DNA from: Bifidobacterium breve
GTDB taxonomy: Bacteria; Actinomycetota; Actinomycetes; S36-B12
Direction: 5' to 3'
DNA length: 40,346 nucleotides
NCBI GenBank assembly: GCA_945861925.1
Contig: CAMAWO010000005.1
Location: forward strand, 1 to 40,346
The notes below the pieces were generated by a model, which made no database searches, had not been told where the DNA came from, and was given only the letters and a program-made list of their open reading frames with translations. The stretch's first letter is position 1, and each line of letters opens with the position of its first letter. Shown here one piece after another: positions 8,403-18,139 of the stretch. Both the position numbers and the translations under genes were made by a program.

Positions 8403-9356
8403 ATGAGTATCAACCACTCTGTCACGGGTCAACGAGGTCAAAAGCTACGTGGTCGCGTCGCATACCAATCCACGCAGATTGCCCGCGTGCTCGTCCTCGC
8501 CGCCGCAGTCACGCTGGCCGCTTGCGGCACCAACACAGGGATCGAGGTGGTGCCACCATCCGTAACGCCTGCGGCAGACGGGCAGGGTTCTGCGCAGCCC
8601 ATAAGCGGAGCTGAAGTGGCCGGTCATATCCACAACCTCGTCTACGACGGCCGCACGCTTTTGATCGGCACCCATGAGGGACTGTGGGGTCAAGCTCCCG
8701 GTTCGAAGCCTGTTCTGGTGTCCGTCGAACCCTTCGATGTCATGGGCCTCACCAACGCAGGGAACCGCTGGCTGGCCTCGGGGCACCCCGGTATGGGGAT
8801 GGACGCACCCGCTGACCTCGGACTCCTGCAATCCACCGACCAGGGCCAGACCTGGACGGAGTTGTCACTCGGCGGAGAGGTCGACTTCCACCGCCTCGCC
8901 GCATCGAGCGCAGTCATCGTTGGCCTCAATGCCCACGAAGGGCGCCTGCTGCGGTCCGACAACGGCGGCACTGCCTGGACTGACCTCGGCGTGCCCGGCC
9001 TCTACGATCTCGCCGTCAATCCCGCCGACCCGGCAGTCATTGTCGGCACGACCGAGAACGGACCTGTTCGTAGCATCGACTCCGGTGCCAGTTTCCAGCC
9101 AGTGGCAGCCGCACCACTGCTCGCCCTCCTCGCCTGGACCGGGGGCGCCCTGTACGGCGCAGGCGTGGACGGTCAGATTCATGTGTCAACGGATGAGGGC
9201 GTCACCTGGAAGACTTTGGGTTCCCTGCCGTCGCAGCCCTCAGCGCTCGCAGCTACGGGGACCATCGTCGCCGCTCTCGTAGGAGACACCATCCTTGAGT
9301 CGGTTGACGGCGCCAAGTCCTTCACCCCGAGGCTCACGGAACTGGGCGCCCATTAG
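8403..9356 (+). CDS. Lipoprotein with BNR/beta-propeller repeats (F510_1955-type glycosylhydrolase-like)
   Basis: Lipobox VLAAAVTLAAC; repeated Asp-box-like LQSTDQGQTWTEL, LRSDNGGTAWTDL, HVSTDEGVTWKTL. Confidence 0.8.
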   Translation: MSINHSVTGQRGQKLRGRVAYQSTQIARVLVLAAAVTLAACGTNTGIEVVPPSVTPAADGQGSAQPISGAEVAGHIHNLVYDGRTLLIGTHEGLWGQAPGSKPVLVSVEPFDVMGLTNAGNRWLASGHPGMGMDAPADLGLLQSTDQGQTWTELSLGGEVDFHRLAASSAVIVGLNAHEGRLLRSDNGGTAWTDLGVPGLYDLAVNPADPAVIVGTTENGPVRSIDSGASFQPVAAAPLLALLAWTGGALYGAGVDGQIHVSTDEGVTWKTLGSLPSQPSALAATGTIVAALVGDTILESVDGAKSFTPRLTELGAH

Positions 9357-9442
9357 GCTCACAATTCATAGAGTGGTCTTTGGTTGACCGAGCCGAGATG
9401 GTCTTGGGAAATCAGCGTCACAGAAGGGCCCCCGCTCATTCC

Positions 9443-9835
9443 ATGAGTGCGTCAGACGAGGTTCGAAAGGCGACGGATTATCTGGCCAACGGCCATCCGC
9501 GCCGGTCACTCAGCGCGGCCTGGCGAGCCGCCGACAGCTCGCTGCGTGAAGGTGACGCTGATGCGCTTCGCGCCATCATCGCCATGTGTGACGAACTCGT
9601 CGAGCATCCTGATAGGCGCGTCGCCAATGATGCTCGACAGCTCTCCTCGTATTGCCAACACACGCTCGACGGGGCCGGTGGAGGTGTCGAGTCCCACACG
9701 ATCATCGCGCGCCTATCACGAATGAGGCAGCCCAAACGGGTCTGCCCTGACTGCGCCGAGAAGGTACAGCAGCGAGCTCGCGTGTGTCGGTTCTGCGGCT
9801 TTCGGTTCCCAGACCTCGCTGACCCATCCACGTGA
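9443..9835 (+). CDS. Small protein with C-terminal zinc ribbon
   Basis: CPDCAEKVQQRARVCRFCGFRF (CxxC...CxxC). Start at MSASDEV is a choice; an upstream start at 9380 is possible. Confidence 0.65.
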   Translation: MSASDEVRKATDYLANGHPRRSLSAAWRAADSSLREGDADALRAIIAMCDELVEHPDRRVANDARQLSSYCQHTLDGAGGGVESHTIIARLSRMRQPKRVCPDCAEKVQQRARVCRFCGFRFPDLADPST

Positions 9836-9951
9836 GGCCCGGCGGGGGACAGCACCATTGCCGCACAACCCGCCTTGTTCATCGGGCGCCTCGCTCCGGA
9901 CGTGCTACGTTGCGCACGGCTTGAGGAAGCGCAATGAGCGGAGGGTAGGCG

Positions 9952-10788
9952 TTGTACCTTTCACTTGCCCTTGCAAGTGCGTGCCTTACCGGCCTGTGGG
10001 GGTTCGGCACCGGCCAGTCCGGTCGTCGAATGTCGATCTACTTCGTGATCCTCGTGAGCGCCTCCACCGCCATCCTCACGTATGTCACCCTCGGCCTGGC
10101 CACCCACAACTTCGTATTCGATACCCGAGACGTCGTCGCTGGGCTGTCCGGGGGGGTCCTCAATTTCATCGGCACGATCCTGCTTCTCAAGGCCCTTGCG
10201 ACGGGCAAGATGGGGGTCGCGAGCGGGGTTGTTCCCTCCTACGTCCTCATCCCTATCGCATTTTCGCTCATCATCGGTGAATCGCTCGGAGTTCTTCCAG
10301 CAGTTGGCATGGTGGTCATCGTGCTCGGCATCGCGCTTTTCTGCCTGCCAGGCTGGCGGAAAGGGGGTGGCAGCGGCGACACCCTGCGACCGATCTTCCT
10401 CGCCCTTGGCGCGGCGGGACTCTTCGGCCTCGCGATCGTGGTGCTCGACATCGGGTCACGAGCGAACATCTACGCAACACTCACCCTCGCGCAGTGCCCT
10501 CAGGTCGTCGTGACGAGCGTGATGGTCCTGACTGCAAAGCGATATCGAGGCACCAGCCCCCGCGATATCGGCATCCTCGTCGGCTCGGGCCTCGCCCTAG
10601 GGCTCGCAAACCTTGCGTTCTACGCGGCCGCCGTCGAGGGCAACGTCGGCATCGTCTCCGTGCTTCGGTCACTGAGCCCAATCGTCACCGCATTCCTTGC
10701 ATTCTTTATCCTGAAGGAAGCCCTACGCAGAACTGAAATCCTCGCCCTCATCGTGGTCCTCATCGGCACCGGCATGGTGCTCGCCTGA
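9952..10788 (+). CDS. EamA/DMT-family transporter
   Basis: Multiple TM segments in two repeats; C-terminal SPIVTAFLAFFILKEALRRTEILALIVVLIGTGMVLA. Confidence 0.85.
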   Translation: MYLSLALASACLTGLWGFGTGQSGRRMSIYFVILVSASTAILTYVTLGLATHNFVFDTRDVVAGLSGGVLNFIGTILLLKALATGKMGVASGVVPSYVLIPIAFSLIIGESLGVLPAVGMVVIVLGIALFCLPGWRKGGGSGDTLRPIFLALGAAGLFGLAIVVLDIGSRANIYATLTLAQCPQVVVTSVMVLTAKRYRGTSPRDIGILVGSGLALGLANLAFYAAAVEGNVGIVSVLRSLSPIVTAFLAFFILKEALRRTEILALIVVLIGTGMVLA

Positions 10789-11255
10789 TCTGACCGGACC
10801 GGACCGTGTAGGAACCATCCCGACCCGCCGGCCGCTCGAACCCCGAACCCCGAACCTAAGGATTGACAGCCTTTTCGACCACACCGCAGTCCGCCCAGGC
10901 AGACCACCTAGGCCCACCGAGACAGGATCACCGCCCCGCACATGAAAAGGCCATATGAGGGCCCACGTTCTTGGTCACACGGTCCAAATTTCACGCCGAC
11001 AGGTACTCGCATAGCGGCTCGCAGACGATCTCACTTGACGTCTTGCGATCAGCCTTGAAGCCGACGCGTCTACGGATTCCACTCACCCACTGCAGCACTC
11101 GCCCTCGTCATGCTGTCCCGCGGCACAATCCAACTCCCACACGGACGAGCCCCCGGATGACCCACGCTCACGCCGGGCCAGTCGGAAATGTCTGGGGCGG
11201 GAATCCGTACGCATTGCCAACGCGTGCCTGTCCTGATTCATCTGGTTCGCTTCAC

Positions 11256-11290
11256 AGCCTCGTCCAAGGCTGAATCCAGTCCTAGATTCA
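11256..11290 (-). terminator. Two consecutive short hairpins at the end of the MFS gene
   Basis: AGCCT-N6-AGGCT (11256-11271) and TGAATC-N8-GATTCA (11271-11290); the second overlaps the stop codon. No U-tract. Confidence 0.35.
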
Positions 11291-12712
11291 GGTTGCACTG
11301 TCCACGGCGGCAGCGCTCGTGGCACGCAGGTGAACGGTCGGTAGCCGCAGAGAAAGGACGACGGCGCCAGCCATCACGAGTGCAGCAGCGAGAAACGTGG
11401 CCTGGGTCGCGCTGGCCAGCGACTCTGCTGATGGCAGGTCACCAGGGCTCGTGTTAGGGGCACCGGTCAGGGCCAGACCCCAGACCAGTCCGAACGCGGT
11501 CGCCCCGAAGGTGCTACCCAGCGACCGGGCCAGGGAGGCGGTGCTCGTCACGACGCCGATGTCCCGCGGCGCCACCGCGCTCTGCGCGGCCACCGTGAGC
11601 ACCGGGATTATGGCGCCCAACCCGGCCCCGACAAGGGTCAGGCCGACCGCTGCCCGTGCGTAGGGCGTGTCCACGCCGAGGCGGGACAGCACGAGCAGTC
11701 CGAGCGTCGCAGTGATGGTCCCAACTATCGGGTAGGCCCGGTAGGTGCCCGTGCGACTGATCAGGCGCCCAACCAGTACGGAGGCGATCAGCACGCCGCC
11801 AACGAACGGCAGCAGCTGCACCCCGGATGCGGCAGGTGTCGCGCCCAAGACTCCCTGCAGGTAGGCGGGGGCGTAGACGATGGTGCCCAGGGTGACGAGC
11901 CCGACGATCAACCCGAGGCTTGCGGTGACGCGTACCACCGGGTGGTTGACGACTCGAAGTGGCAGGAGGGGCTCCACCGACCGTCGTTCGATCCGAAGAA
12001 AGGCGACCGTAGAGAGAAGCCCCACCCCAATGAGCGTGATCGTGCTGACCGTCGGCGATCCGCTCGCCGGGTCTGCGCTCAGGAGGCCAAGCATCACACC
12101 ACCGACCGCGACGACCAAGAGCAGTGCCCCGAGCCAGTCGACGCGGCCGGCGCCGGTCGGTCGCGGCAGGCGGAGCACGAGAGTGATGGTCAGCAGGGCC
12201 AGTAGCCCGAGCGGGATATTGAGGTAGAAGATCCAGCGCCAGGATGCGGCCTGGGTGAGGGCGCCGCCCACGACGGGCCCCAGCACGCTCGCCAGGCCGA
12301 AGGCCGCACCGAACAGGCCCACGAAACGGCCGCGCTCGCGCGGGCTCACCAGGTCGGCAACCGCTGCGAACACCAGGACAACCATGCCGCCGCCACCCAC
12401 GCCCTGGAGTGCGCGAGCGGCGACAAGACCCGCGATGTCCGACGCGAACCCCGCCCACAGTGAGCCCGCGACGAACACGATCACCGCAGCCTGCAGCAGC
12501 GGTCGGCGGCCATGCAGGTCAGAGAGCTTGCCCCATACCGGGGTGCTCACCGTGGCGGTGAGCAGGTAAACGGACATCACCCAGGTGAGCGCGGCGCTAG
12601 TGCCCATTTCTGCGCTGATGGTCGGCAGGGCGGTCGCCACGGCGGTCTGGTCGAGGGCTGCGAGCAGCAGGCAGAGCAGCAGCGCACCCAACGTGGTGGA
12701 GCGGCTCCTCAT
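11288..12712 (-). CDS. DHA2 (EmrB/QacA-type) MFS exporter
   Basis: LDQTAVATALPTI, GKLSDLHGRRPLL, ALQGVGGGGMV, FGLASVLGPVVGGAL; ATG overlaps the hemCD stop. Confidence 0.9.
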   Translation of the reverse strand: MRSRSTTLGALLLCLLLAALDQTAVATALPTISAEMGTSAALTWVMSVYLLTATVSTPVWGKLSDLHGRRPLLQAAVIVFVAGSLWAGFASDIAGLVAARALQGVGGGGMVVLVFAAVADLVSPRERGRFVGLFGAAFGLASVLGPVVGGALTQAASWRWIFYLNIPLGLLALLTITLVLRLPRPTGAGRVDWLGALLLVVAVGGVMLGLLSADPASGSPTVSTITLIGVGLLSTVAFLRIERRSVEPLLPLRVVNHPVVRVTASLGLIVGLVTLGTIVYAPAYLQGVLGATPAASGVQLLPFVGGVLIASVLVGRLISRTGTYRAYPIVGTITATLGLLVLSRLGVDTPYARAAVGLTLVGAGLGAIIPVLTVAAQSAVAPRDIGVVTSTASLARSLGSTFGATAFGLVWGLALTGAPNTSPGDLPSAESLASATQATFLAAALVMAGAVVLSLRLPTVHLRATSAAAVDSAT

Positions 12713-14376
12713 GCGCGGCCGGCCGAGCCGAGGAGGCCCGCAACGGCTCGCGCCACATCCGCGGAGGAGGGGGAAGCGGCTACGGCGGCGACGGCCAGGC
12801 CGGTGTCGGTGGCGGCTTCCGCGGTGGTGCGACCCGCGCAGACGATGGGGACAGTGGCCGGCACCTGGGCGTGGGCGATGAGGGCGCGCACCGCACTCGG
12901 GGACCGGACGACGACCGCCGAGACCTGGCCCTGCTCGATCATGTCTGCGCTGGCCGGCCGCTCGGGCACGGTGGAGGTCAGGTAGACCACGCCCTCATCC
13001 ACCTTCCAGCCGAGATCACGCAGGCCGTCGGGCAGCGTTCGCAACGCTAGGTTGCCTCGCGGGAACAGGGCTCGGCCCGGGGTGACGCCGGCCAGGTCTG
13101 CAACGAGCCCGCGTGCAGAGGCCTCCGACGGAACGCGGACCTCGCCGAATCCGAGGTCGCGCAGAGTGGCTGCGGTGCGCTCACCGGTGGCGGCGGCACG
13201 AACACCCGCCGCGGCTGCCACGGCAACGGCTTCGGCGAGACCGGCGCCCTTCGCAGCGGTGAGCCACGAGGGGACCGTCATCGGCGACGTCGCGACCAGC
13301 CACGTGCGCTCGGCTAGGCCCGTGTCGGCGGCACAGGCCCGCAGCAGCGCGACAAGGGACGCGGCGTCCGCGCCGTCTGTCATGGGTGTGATGCGCACGT
13401 AGGGCTCGGTGATGCTGGCAATTCCGTATGCGTCGAGGCTCTCGGCATCGGACTCGTTGCCCTCGGATCGGATGAGCAGGACGGGCCGCTCGCTGCCGGC
13501 AAGGACAGCCGATGCCCGTAGTCCAAGCGCCCGTGCCTTGGCCACATCCGCTGGAGCGCAGGCCTCAACGAGATCCGCCATGGTGTGGCGGCCGTGAATC
13601 GTCAGCTCCGCGCGCAGGCGCAGCCGCCCCGACTCATATGTCGCCAGCGCGGCGACGGCGGTCGTGCAGGTCGCGTTGATGCCCACCAGGACATGGCGCT
13701 CGGCAGAGGTGACCAGCCGGGCCTGCGGGTCGTCGATGGTCGCCACCAGTGCGCGCATATCGGCGTCGTCCTCCCGGCACTCGACCGCGAGGGCTCCCTG
13801 CGCCGGGGCGGGCAGCAGGTCGTCGAGGATCTCAGCGATCTCGGTCGTGCAGCCGATGCGGGTGAGGCCGGCCACGGCGAGAATCGTGGCATCGACCTCG
13901 CCGTCGCGCACGCGGCCGATCCGGGTGTCGACGTTCCCGCGGATGGGAGTGAGGACGAGATCGGGTCGCTGGCGTGCGAGCGCAGCCGCCCTGCGTGGCG
14001 ACGACGTGCCGACGGTCGACCCGGAGGGCAGGTCGGCGAGGCACAGGCCGTCACGGCTGACGAGTGCGTCGCGCGGGTCGGCCCTGACCGGTACCGCAGC
14101 AAGGACGATTCCCGGCTCAGGTGCGCTGGGCAGGTCCTTGAACGAGTGGACGATGACATCGACCTCGCCCGCGAGCAGGGCACGGCGCAGGGTGGAGACG
14201 AACAGGCCCGGCGAGCCGGGCTGGTTCAGCGGCTTCGTGGTGTCGTCCCCGGGCGTGCGCACGAGCACCTCAAGCCATGGGCGCTGCGACGATTCGGCCA
14301 GGGCGGCCCCCACAATCGCCGACTGGGTCCTGGCCAGCTTGCTCGCACGGGTGCCGAGTCGGATCGGCTCAGTCAC
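12709..14376 (-). CDS. hemC-hemD: Porphobilinogen deaminase / uroporphyrinogen-III synthase fusion (HemC-HemD)
   Basis: HemC: RLGTRASKLARTQ, DVIVHSFKDLP, GTSSPRRAA, RGNVDTRIGR, PAQGALAVECR, cofactor Cys in LVGINATCTTAVAAL. HemD: PVLLIRSEGNESDAESLDAYGI, GERTAATLRDLGF, CAGRTTAEAATDTGL. GTG start at 14376 overlaps the hemA stop. Confidence 0.9.
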   Translation of the reverse strand: MTEPIRLGTRASKLARTQSAIVGAALAESSQRPWLEVLVRTPGDDTTKPLNQPGSPGLFVSTLRRALLAGEVDVIVHSFKDLPSAPEPGIVLAAVPVRADPRDALVSRDGLCLADLPSGSTVGTSSPRRAAALARQRPDLVLTPIRGNVDTRIGRVRDGEVDATILAVAGLTRIGCTTEIAEILDDLLPAPAQGALAVECREDDADMRALVATIDDPQARLVTSAERHVLVGINATCTTAVAALATYESGRLRLRAELTIHGRHTMADLVEACAPADVAKARALGLRASAVLAGSERPVLLIRSEGNESDAESLDAYGIASITEPYVRITPMTDGADAASLVALLRACAADTGLAERTWLVATSPMTVPSWLTAAKGAGLAEAVAVAAAAGVRAAATGERTAATLRDLGFGEVRVPSEASARGLVADLAGVTPGRALFPRGNLALRTLPDGLRDLGWKVDEGVVYLTSTVPERPASADMIEQGQVSAVVVRSPSAVRALIAHAQVPATVPIVCAGRTTAEAATDTGLAVAAVAASPSSADVARAVAGLLGSAGRA

Positions 14377-15622
14377 GCTCGGGAGCGCCCACATCGATGC
14401 CGAACAGCGTATGCACGGCTCGCGTGTATTCGGCGAAGTCTCCCGTCCGCGCGAGCTCCTGGGCGCGAACCGATGGGGTGTGCAGGATGACATTGGACAC
14501 CCGGTTGAGGGACTTGGCGACCTCCTCCGCGGTGTCCGGGTCGACACGGTGACGGATGCGCTCGATCTCCTCGCTGATGATGCTCATGACATGCGAGCGC
14601 ATGGCCACGATGGCATGGTCGGCGCTGCGTCCGGACTCGAGCTCCTCAAAGGAACGGACCGCGGTCAGCACAATGTCCTGTGCCTCAAGGATGGCGGACG
14701 AGTGCTCGCGCGGTGCGAACTCATGGATGACGTTCAGGTCGACGAGGTCGATGTTGGGCATGACGCGGACGTCGGGTGCGACATCGGGTGACAGCGCTAG
14801 GTCCATGACCGGCAGGACCCGGTCGCGCGCCGCGCCGGACGCCTCGATGAGCGCCTGGTCGATGAGCGGGTGAGGCGCCCCGCTGCAGGCGACCACCACG
14901 TCGGCAGTCCCGAGGAAGGCAGCGAGGCCGTCGATCTCCACTGTCTGCACGTCGTGGGACTGCGAGAAGTGCGCGGCGCGGCCAGAGGAGGAGAAGATGC
15001 CGATGTCGCTGCAGCCCCGGCGCTGCAGCGCTGCGACGACAACGCGGGCGTAGGAGCCAGTGCCGAGCACGAGGGCCCGGCTGCCGGCGACGTGTCCATG
15101 GCGCTGCTCCACGATGTCGAGGCCCACGCTGACGATGGAGCGGCCGGCCGCTCCGAGCCCGGTCGAACTGGTGACGGACTTCGATGTCGTGAGGGCGCGC
15201 TGCATAAGCCGCTCGAGGGACGGTGTCGTCGTTGCCTCGCGCTGCCCGATGGCCAAGGCCTGCCGCACCTGGCCGGCGATCTCGTCCTCACCGACGACCA
15301 TCGACTCCAGGCCCGAGGCGACGGAGAACAGGTGCTGGGCGACCGACGTGCCCACGACCACACGCATGGCGTCCACGACGAAGCTCTTATCGAGCCCAGC
15401 GAGTTCGGCGACGGTGTCGGTCGTGGTCTCGACTGCATCGTGGAACCGTCGAAGGTCGAGGTAGATCTCAAAGCGGTTGCACGTCGACAGTACGACAGCC
15501 CCGGCGAAATCATCCCCCGACTGCACGAGGCGCTGCGCGAGCCCATTCTTGGCGGCAACTAGGCGATCGAGTTCATCGAGGGTGACGTCGTGATGACTCG
15601 TACCGATGAGCACCATGACCAT
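14369..15622 (-). CDS. hemA: Glutamyl-tRNA reductase
   Basis: GTSHHDVTLDELDRL, VVLSTCNRFEIY, GLESMVVGEDEIAGQVRQAL, Rossmann VLGTGSYARVV. Confidence 0.95.
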   Translation of the reverse strand: MVMVLIGTSHHDVTLDELDRLVAAKNGLAQRLVQSGDDFAGAVVLSTCNRFEIYLDLRRFHDAVETTTDTVAELAGLDKSFVVDAMRVVVGTSVAQHLFSVASGLESMVVGEDEIAGQVRQALAIGQREATTTPSLERLMQRALTTSKSVTSSTGLGAAGRSIVSVGLDIVEQRHGHVAGSRALVLGTGSYARVVVAALQRRGCSDIGIFSSSGRAAHFSQSHDVQTVEIDGLAAFLGTADVVVACSGAPHPLIDQALIEASGAARDRVLPVMDLALSPDVAPDVRVMPNIDLVDLNVIHEFAPREHSSAILEAQDIVLTAVRSFEELESGRSADHAIVAMRSHVMSIISEEIERIRHRVDPDTAEEVAKSLNRVSNVILHTPSVRAQELARTGDFAEYTRAVHTLFGIDVGAPERD

Positions 15623-15678
15623 GGTATTGAATCCTACGCACTGCTCGGGGCCTCGCATTCTTTGGATAGATTGCCTGC
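15623..15678. promoter_or_regulatory. Compact divergent promoter region between hemA and hemE
   Basis: Toward hemA (minus strand): TAGGAT-TCAATACC-ATG. Toward hemE: TAGATT-GCCTGC-ATG. Both give a TAnnnT -10-like hexamer 6-8 nt before the start codon and no Shine-Dalgarno. Confidence 0.4.
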
Positions 15679-16749
15679 ATGCATAGTCAAGCGGCCCTGC
15701 CGCCGACGCACCCGCTTGTCGACGGCCGAACCTCGCAATCCGTACTCGTGCAGGCCTACCAAGGGATTCGGCCGCAGCGGCGGCCCATATGGATGATGCG
15801 ACAGGCCGGGCGATCCCTGCCGGAGTACCGCGCTGTCCGGGCTGGGATTCCCATGCTCGAGTCCTGCCTGCGCCCCGAGCTCGTGACGGAGATCACCCTG
15901 CAGCCGGTACACCGACACGGTGTCGACGCCGCCATCTTCTTCAGCGACATCGTCGTTCCCCTCAAGCTCGCTGGGGTCGATGTCGACATCGTCGCCGGTG
16001 TGGGACCGGTGATGGGGGCCGCTGTGCGCACGCGCGATGACGTCCAGCGACTCCGACCGCTCGAGGAAGGTGCGCTGGAGCCGATCGTCACCGCCGTCGG
16101 CCTACTGACCACCGAGCTCGGCAGCACGCCCCTCATCGGTTTCGCCGGCGCCCCGTTCACCCTCGCGTCGTACCTGATTGAGGGCCGGCCCTCGCGCGAC
16201 TACGTCCACACCAAGGCGATGATGCGCGACGATCCGGAGTCATGGGAGGCCCTACTCACCTGGGCGGCCGGGGTCACCGGCTCGTTCCTGCGCGCGCAGG
16301 CGATGGCCGGGGCAAGTGCTGTGCAGCTGTTCGACTCATGGGCAGGAGCGCTGTCCCTCGACGAGTATCGGGCCTTCGCGGCGCCCTACTCGGCCGCGGT
16401 GATGGCTGCCGTGAGCGACCTTCCCGTTCCGCGTGTCCACTTCGGCACCCGCACGCGCGACCTGCTCGTCGCCATGCGTGACGTGGGCGCGACCGTCATG
16501 GGCGTTGACCAGCACACCCCTCTTGACGTGGCGAACGACCTGCTCGGCGGACGCACCCCGCTGCAGGGCAACATCGATCCCGACCTGCTGGCAGCCGACT
16601 GGGACGTCCTGGCTGATCACACCCGCGACGTCCTGCGCCGCGGACTGGCTGCACCTGCCCACGTGGTCAACCTCGGCCACGGGGTGCCCAAGGACGCCGA
16701 TCCCGACGTCCTGACGCGGCTGGTGGCGCTGGTCCACGAAGAGGGGTGA
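15679..16749 (+). CDS. hemE: Uroporphyrinogen decarboxylase
   Basis: PIWMMRQAGRSLPEYR, GFAGAPFTLASYLIEG, LFDSWAGALS, LQGNIDPDLL, NLGHGVPKDADPD. Confidence 0.96.
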   Translation: MHSQAALPPTHPLVDGRTSQSVLVQAYQGIRPQRRPIWMMRQAGRSLPEYRAVRAGIPMLESCLRPELVTEITLQPVHRHGVDAAIFFSDIVVPLKLAGVDVDIVAGVGPVMGAAVRTRDDVQRLRPLEEGALEPIVTAVGLLTTELGSTPLIGFAGAPFTLASYLIEGRPSRDYVHTKAMMRDDPESWEALLTWAAGVTGSFLRAQAMAGASAVQLFDSWAGALSLDEYRAFAAPYSAAVMAAVSDLPVPRVHFGTRTRDLLVAMRDVGATVMGVDQHTPLDVANDLLGGRTPLQGNIDPDLLAADWDVLADHTRDVLRRGLAAPAHVVNLGHGVPKDADPDVLTRLVALVHEEG

Positions 16750-18113
16750 TCGTGGCCCGCACGGTCGTCGTAGTTGGCGGAGGCGTGGCCGGCCTGGTGG
16801 CCGCGCGCCAACTGGCGCGCGAAGGTCATCGCGTCACGGTTCTCGAGGCATCCGACCGCACAGGCGGTGCGCTGCGCTCGGCAACACTCGCTGGCGTCGA
16901 GATCGACGCGGGCGCGGAGGCCTTCGCCGTCACCCGACCCGAGACGCGGAGCCTCATCGACGAGCTCGGCCTCGCAACCGACGTCGTCACACCCCGTCGT
17001 TCCGACGCTCGGCTGCTGCTGCTGGACGACACGTATGCCATGCCCCACGCGATGCTCGGTGTGCCCACTGACCTGTCGGCGCCCAGCCTCATCAACATCC
17101 TCGGTGAGGCGGCCGCAGCATCGGCCCGCACCCTCGACAGCCGAGCTCCGGGCCCGCTCGACCCGGCGATCACCCTCGGAGCCCTCGTCCGTGAGCGCAT
17201 GGGCGACACCGTCGCCGACCGCATCCTTGCGCCCGTCGTCGCCGGGGTGCATGCCGCCGACCCGGACCTCGTCGAGTGCGAGGCCGTGATCCCTGGCCTC
17301 CTGCGGGCACTGGCCGAGACCAGGAGCCTTGCTGCGGCTGCAGCCCGGCTGCGCTCGGCATCGGGGGTGCCCGGAGCCGCGATCGCGGGGCTACGAGGTG
17401 GGATGACCACCCTCATCAAGGCCCTCGACCAGGACGCGAGTCGGCTTGGGGTCGACGTGCGGGTCGGATCCCCGGTGCACGGGGTTGCCCGTCGGTCGAC
17501 CGGGTGGTCGATCCAGGTCGATGGCGACACACTGCAGGCCGACGACCTCGTGATGGCCGTCGACGCCCCTACCGCGACCCGGCTGCTCGACACCGAGCCG
17601 GGGCCGCGCGAGGCGCTGGCCCGGATCGCCGTGGGAGACGTCGTCGTCGTGGCGATGGTCCTCGCTGCACCTCAGCTCGACGACGACCCCGTCGGCTCCG
17701 GCCTTCTGGTCGCCCCCGGCCACCCGAGCGTCGTTGCGAAGGCACTCACCCATGCCAGCGCCAAGTGGGCGTGGATCCGCGAGGCGTACGGTCCGGGTCG
17801 CCATCTCGTCCGGCTGTCCTACGGCCGCGACGGGCGCGTGCAGGAGAGCATTGAGGACCTCCCGGCCATCGCTCGGGCCGACGTGTCGACGATCTTCGCC
17901 CTCGACGAGCCGGACGTCATCGACCTGCGCATCGCCCGGTGGGACCGCTCACTCGTCTTCCCACGCACCGGACATCGACAGGCCGTGGCGGGGGTGCGCG
18001 AAGCGGTGTCGGCCACCCCCGGGCTCGCCGTCATCGCTGCCGGCATCGGCGGCAACGGCCTCGCCGGGACCATCGCGCTCGCGCACTCGGTGTCCGAGCA
18101 ACTCGAGCGCTGA
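16746..18113 (+). CDS. hemY: Coproporphyrinogen III oxidase / protoporphyrinogen oxidase family flavoprotein
   Basis: FAD-binding VVGGGVAGLVAARQLAREGHRVTVLEASDRTGGALRS; C-terminal AAGIGGNGLAGTIALAHSV; operon position before hemQ. Confidence 0.92.
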   Translation: MIVARTVVVVGGGVAGLVAARQLAREGHRVTVLEASDRTGGALRSATLAGVEIDAGAEAFAVTRPETRSLIDELGLATDVVTPRRSDARLLLLDDTYAMPHAMLGVPTDLSAPSLINILGEAAAASARTLDSRAPGPLDPAITLGALVRERMGDTVADRILAPVVAGVHAADPDLVECEAVIPGLLRALAETRSLAAAAARLRSASGVPGAAIAGLRGGMTTLIKALDQDASRLGVDVRVGSPVHGVARRSTGWSIQVDGDTLQADDLVMAVDAPTATRLLDTEPGPREALARIAVGDVVVVAMVLAAPQLDDDPVGSGLLVAPGHPSVVAKALTHASAKWAWIREAYGPGRHLVRLSYGRDGRVQESIEDLPAIARADVSTIFALDEPDVIDLRIARWDRSLVFPRTGHRQAVAGVREAVSATPGLAVIAAGIGGNGLAGTIALAHSVSEQLER

Positions 18114-18139
18114 TCACCACTCGATGACAGACTAGGGCG

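Noticed and set aside
10780-10816. Similarity between CTCGCCTGATCTGACCGGACCGGACCGTGTAGGAA here and CTCGCCTGACCTGACTGGACCGTGGAGGAA at 24061
   Set aside because: Short, gapped and partly inside a stop-codon context; too weak to call a repeat family without a genome-wide search.
10838-10856. GAACCCC triplicate (CGAACCCCGAACCCCGAACC)
   Set aside because: Very short low-complexity tandem; no supporting feature.
13585-14791. Long plus-strand ORFs (301 and 375 aa) antisense to hemCD/hemA
   Set aside because: Arg/Ser/Pro-rich shadow ORFs with no recognisable motif opposite well supported genes.
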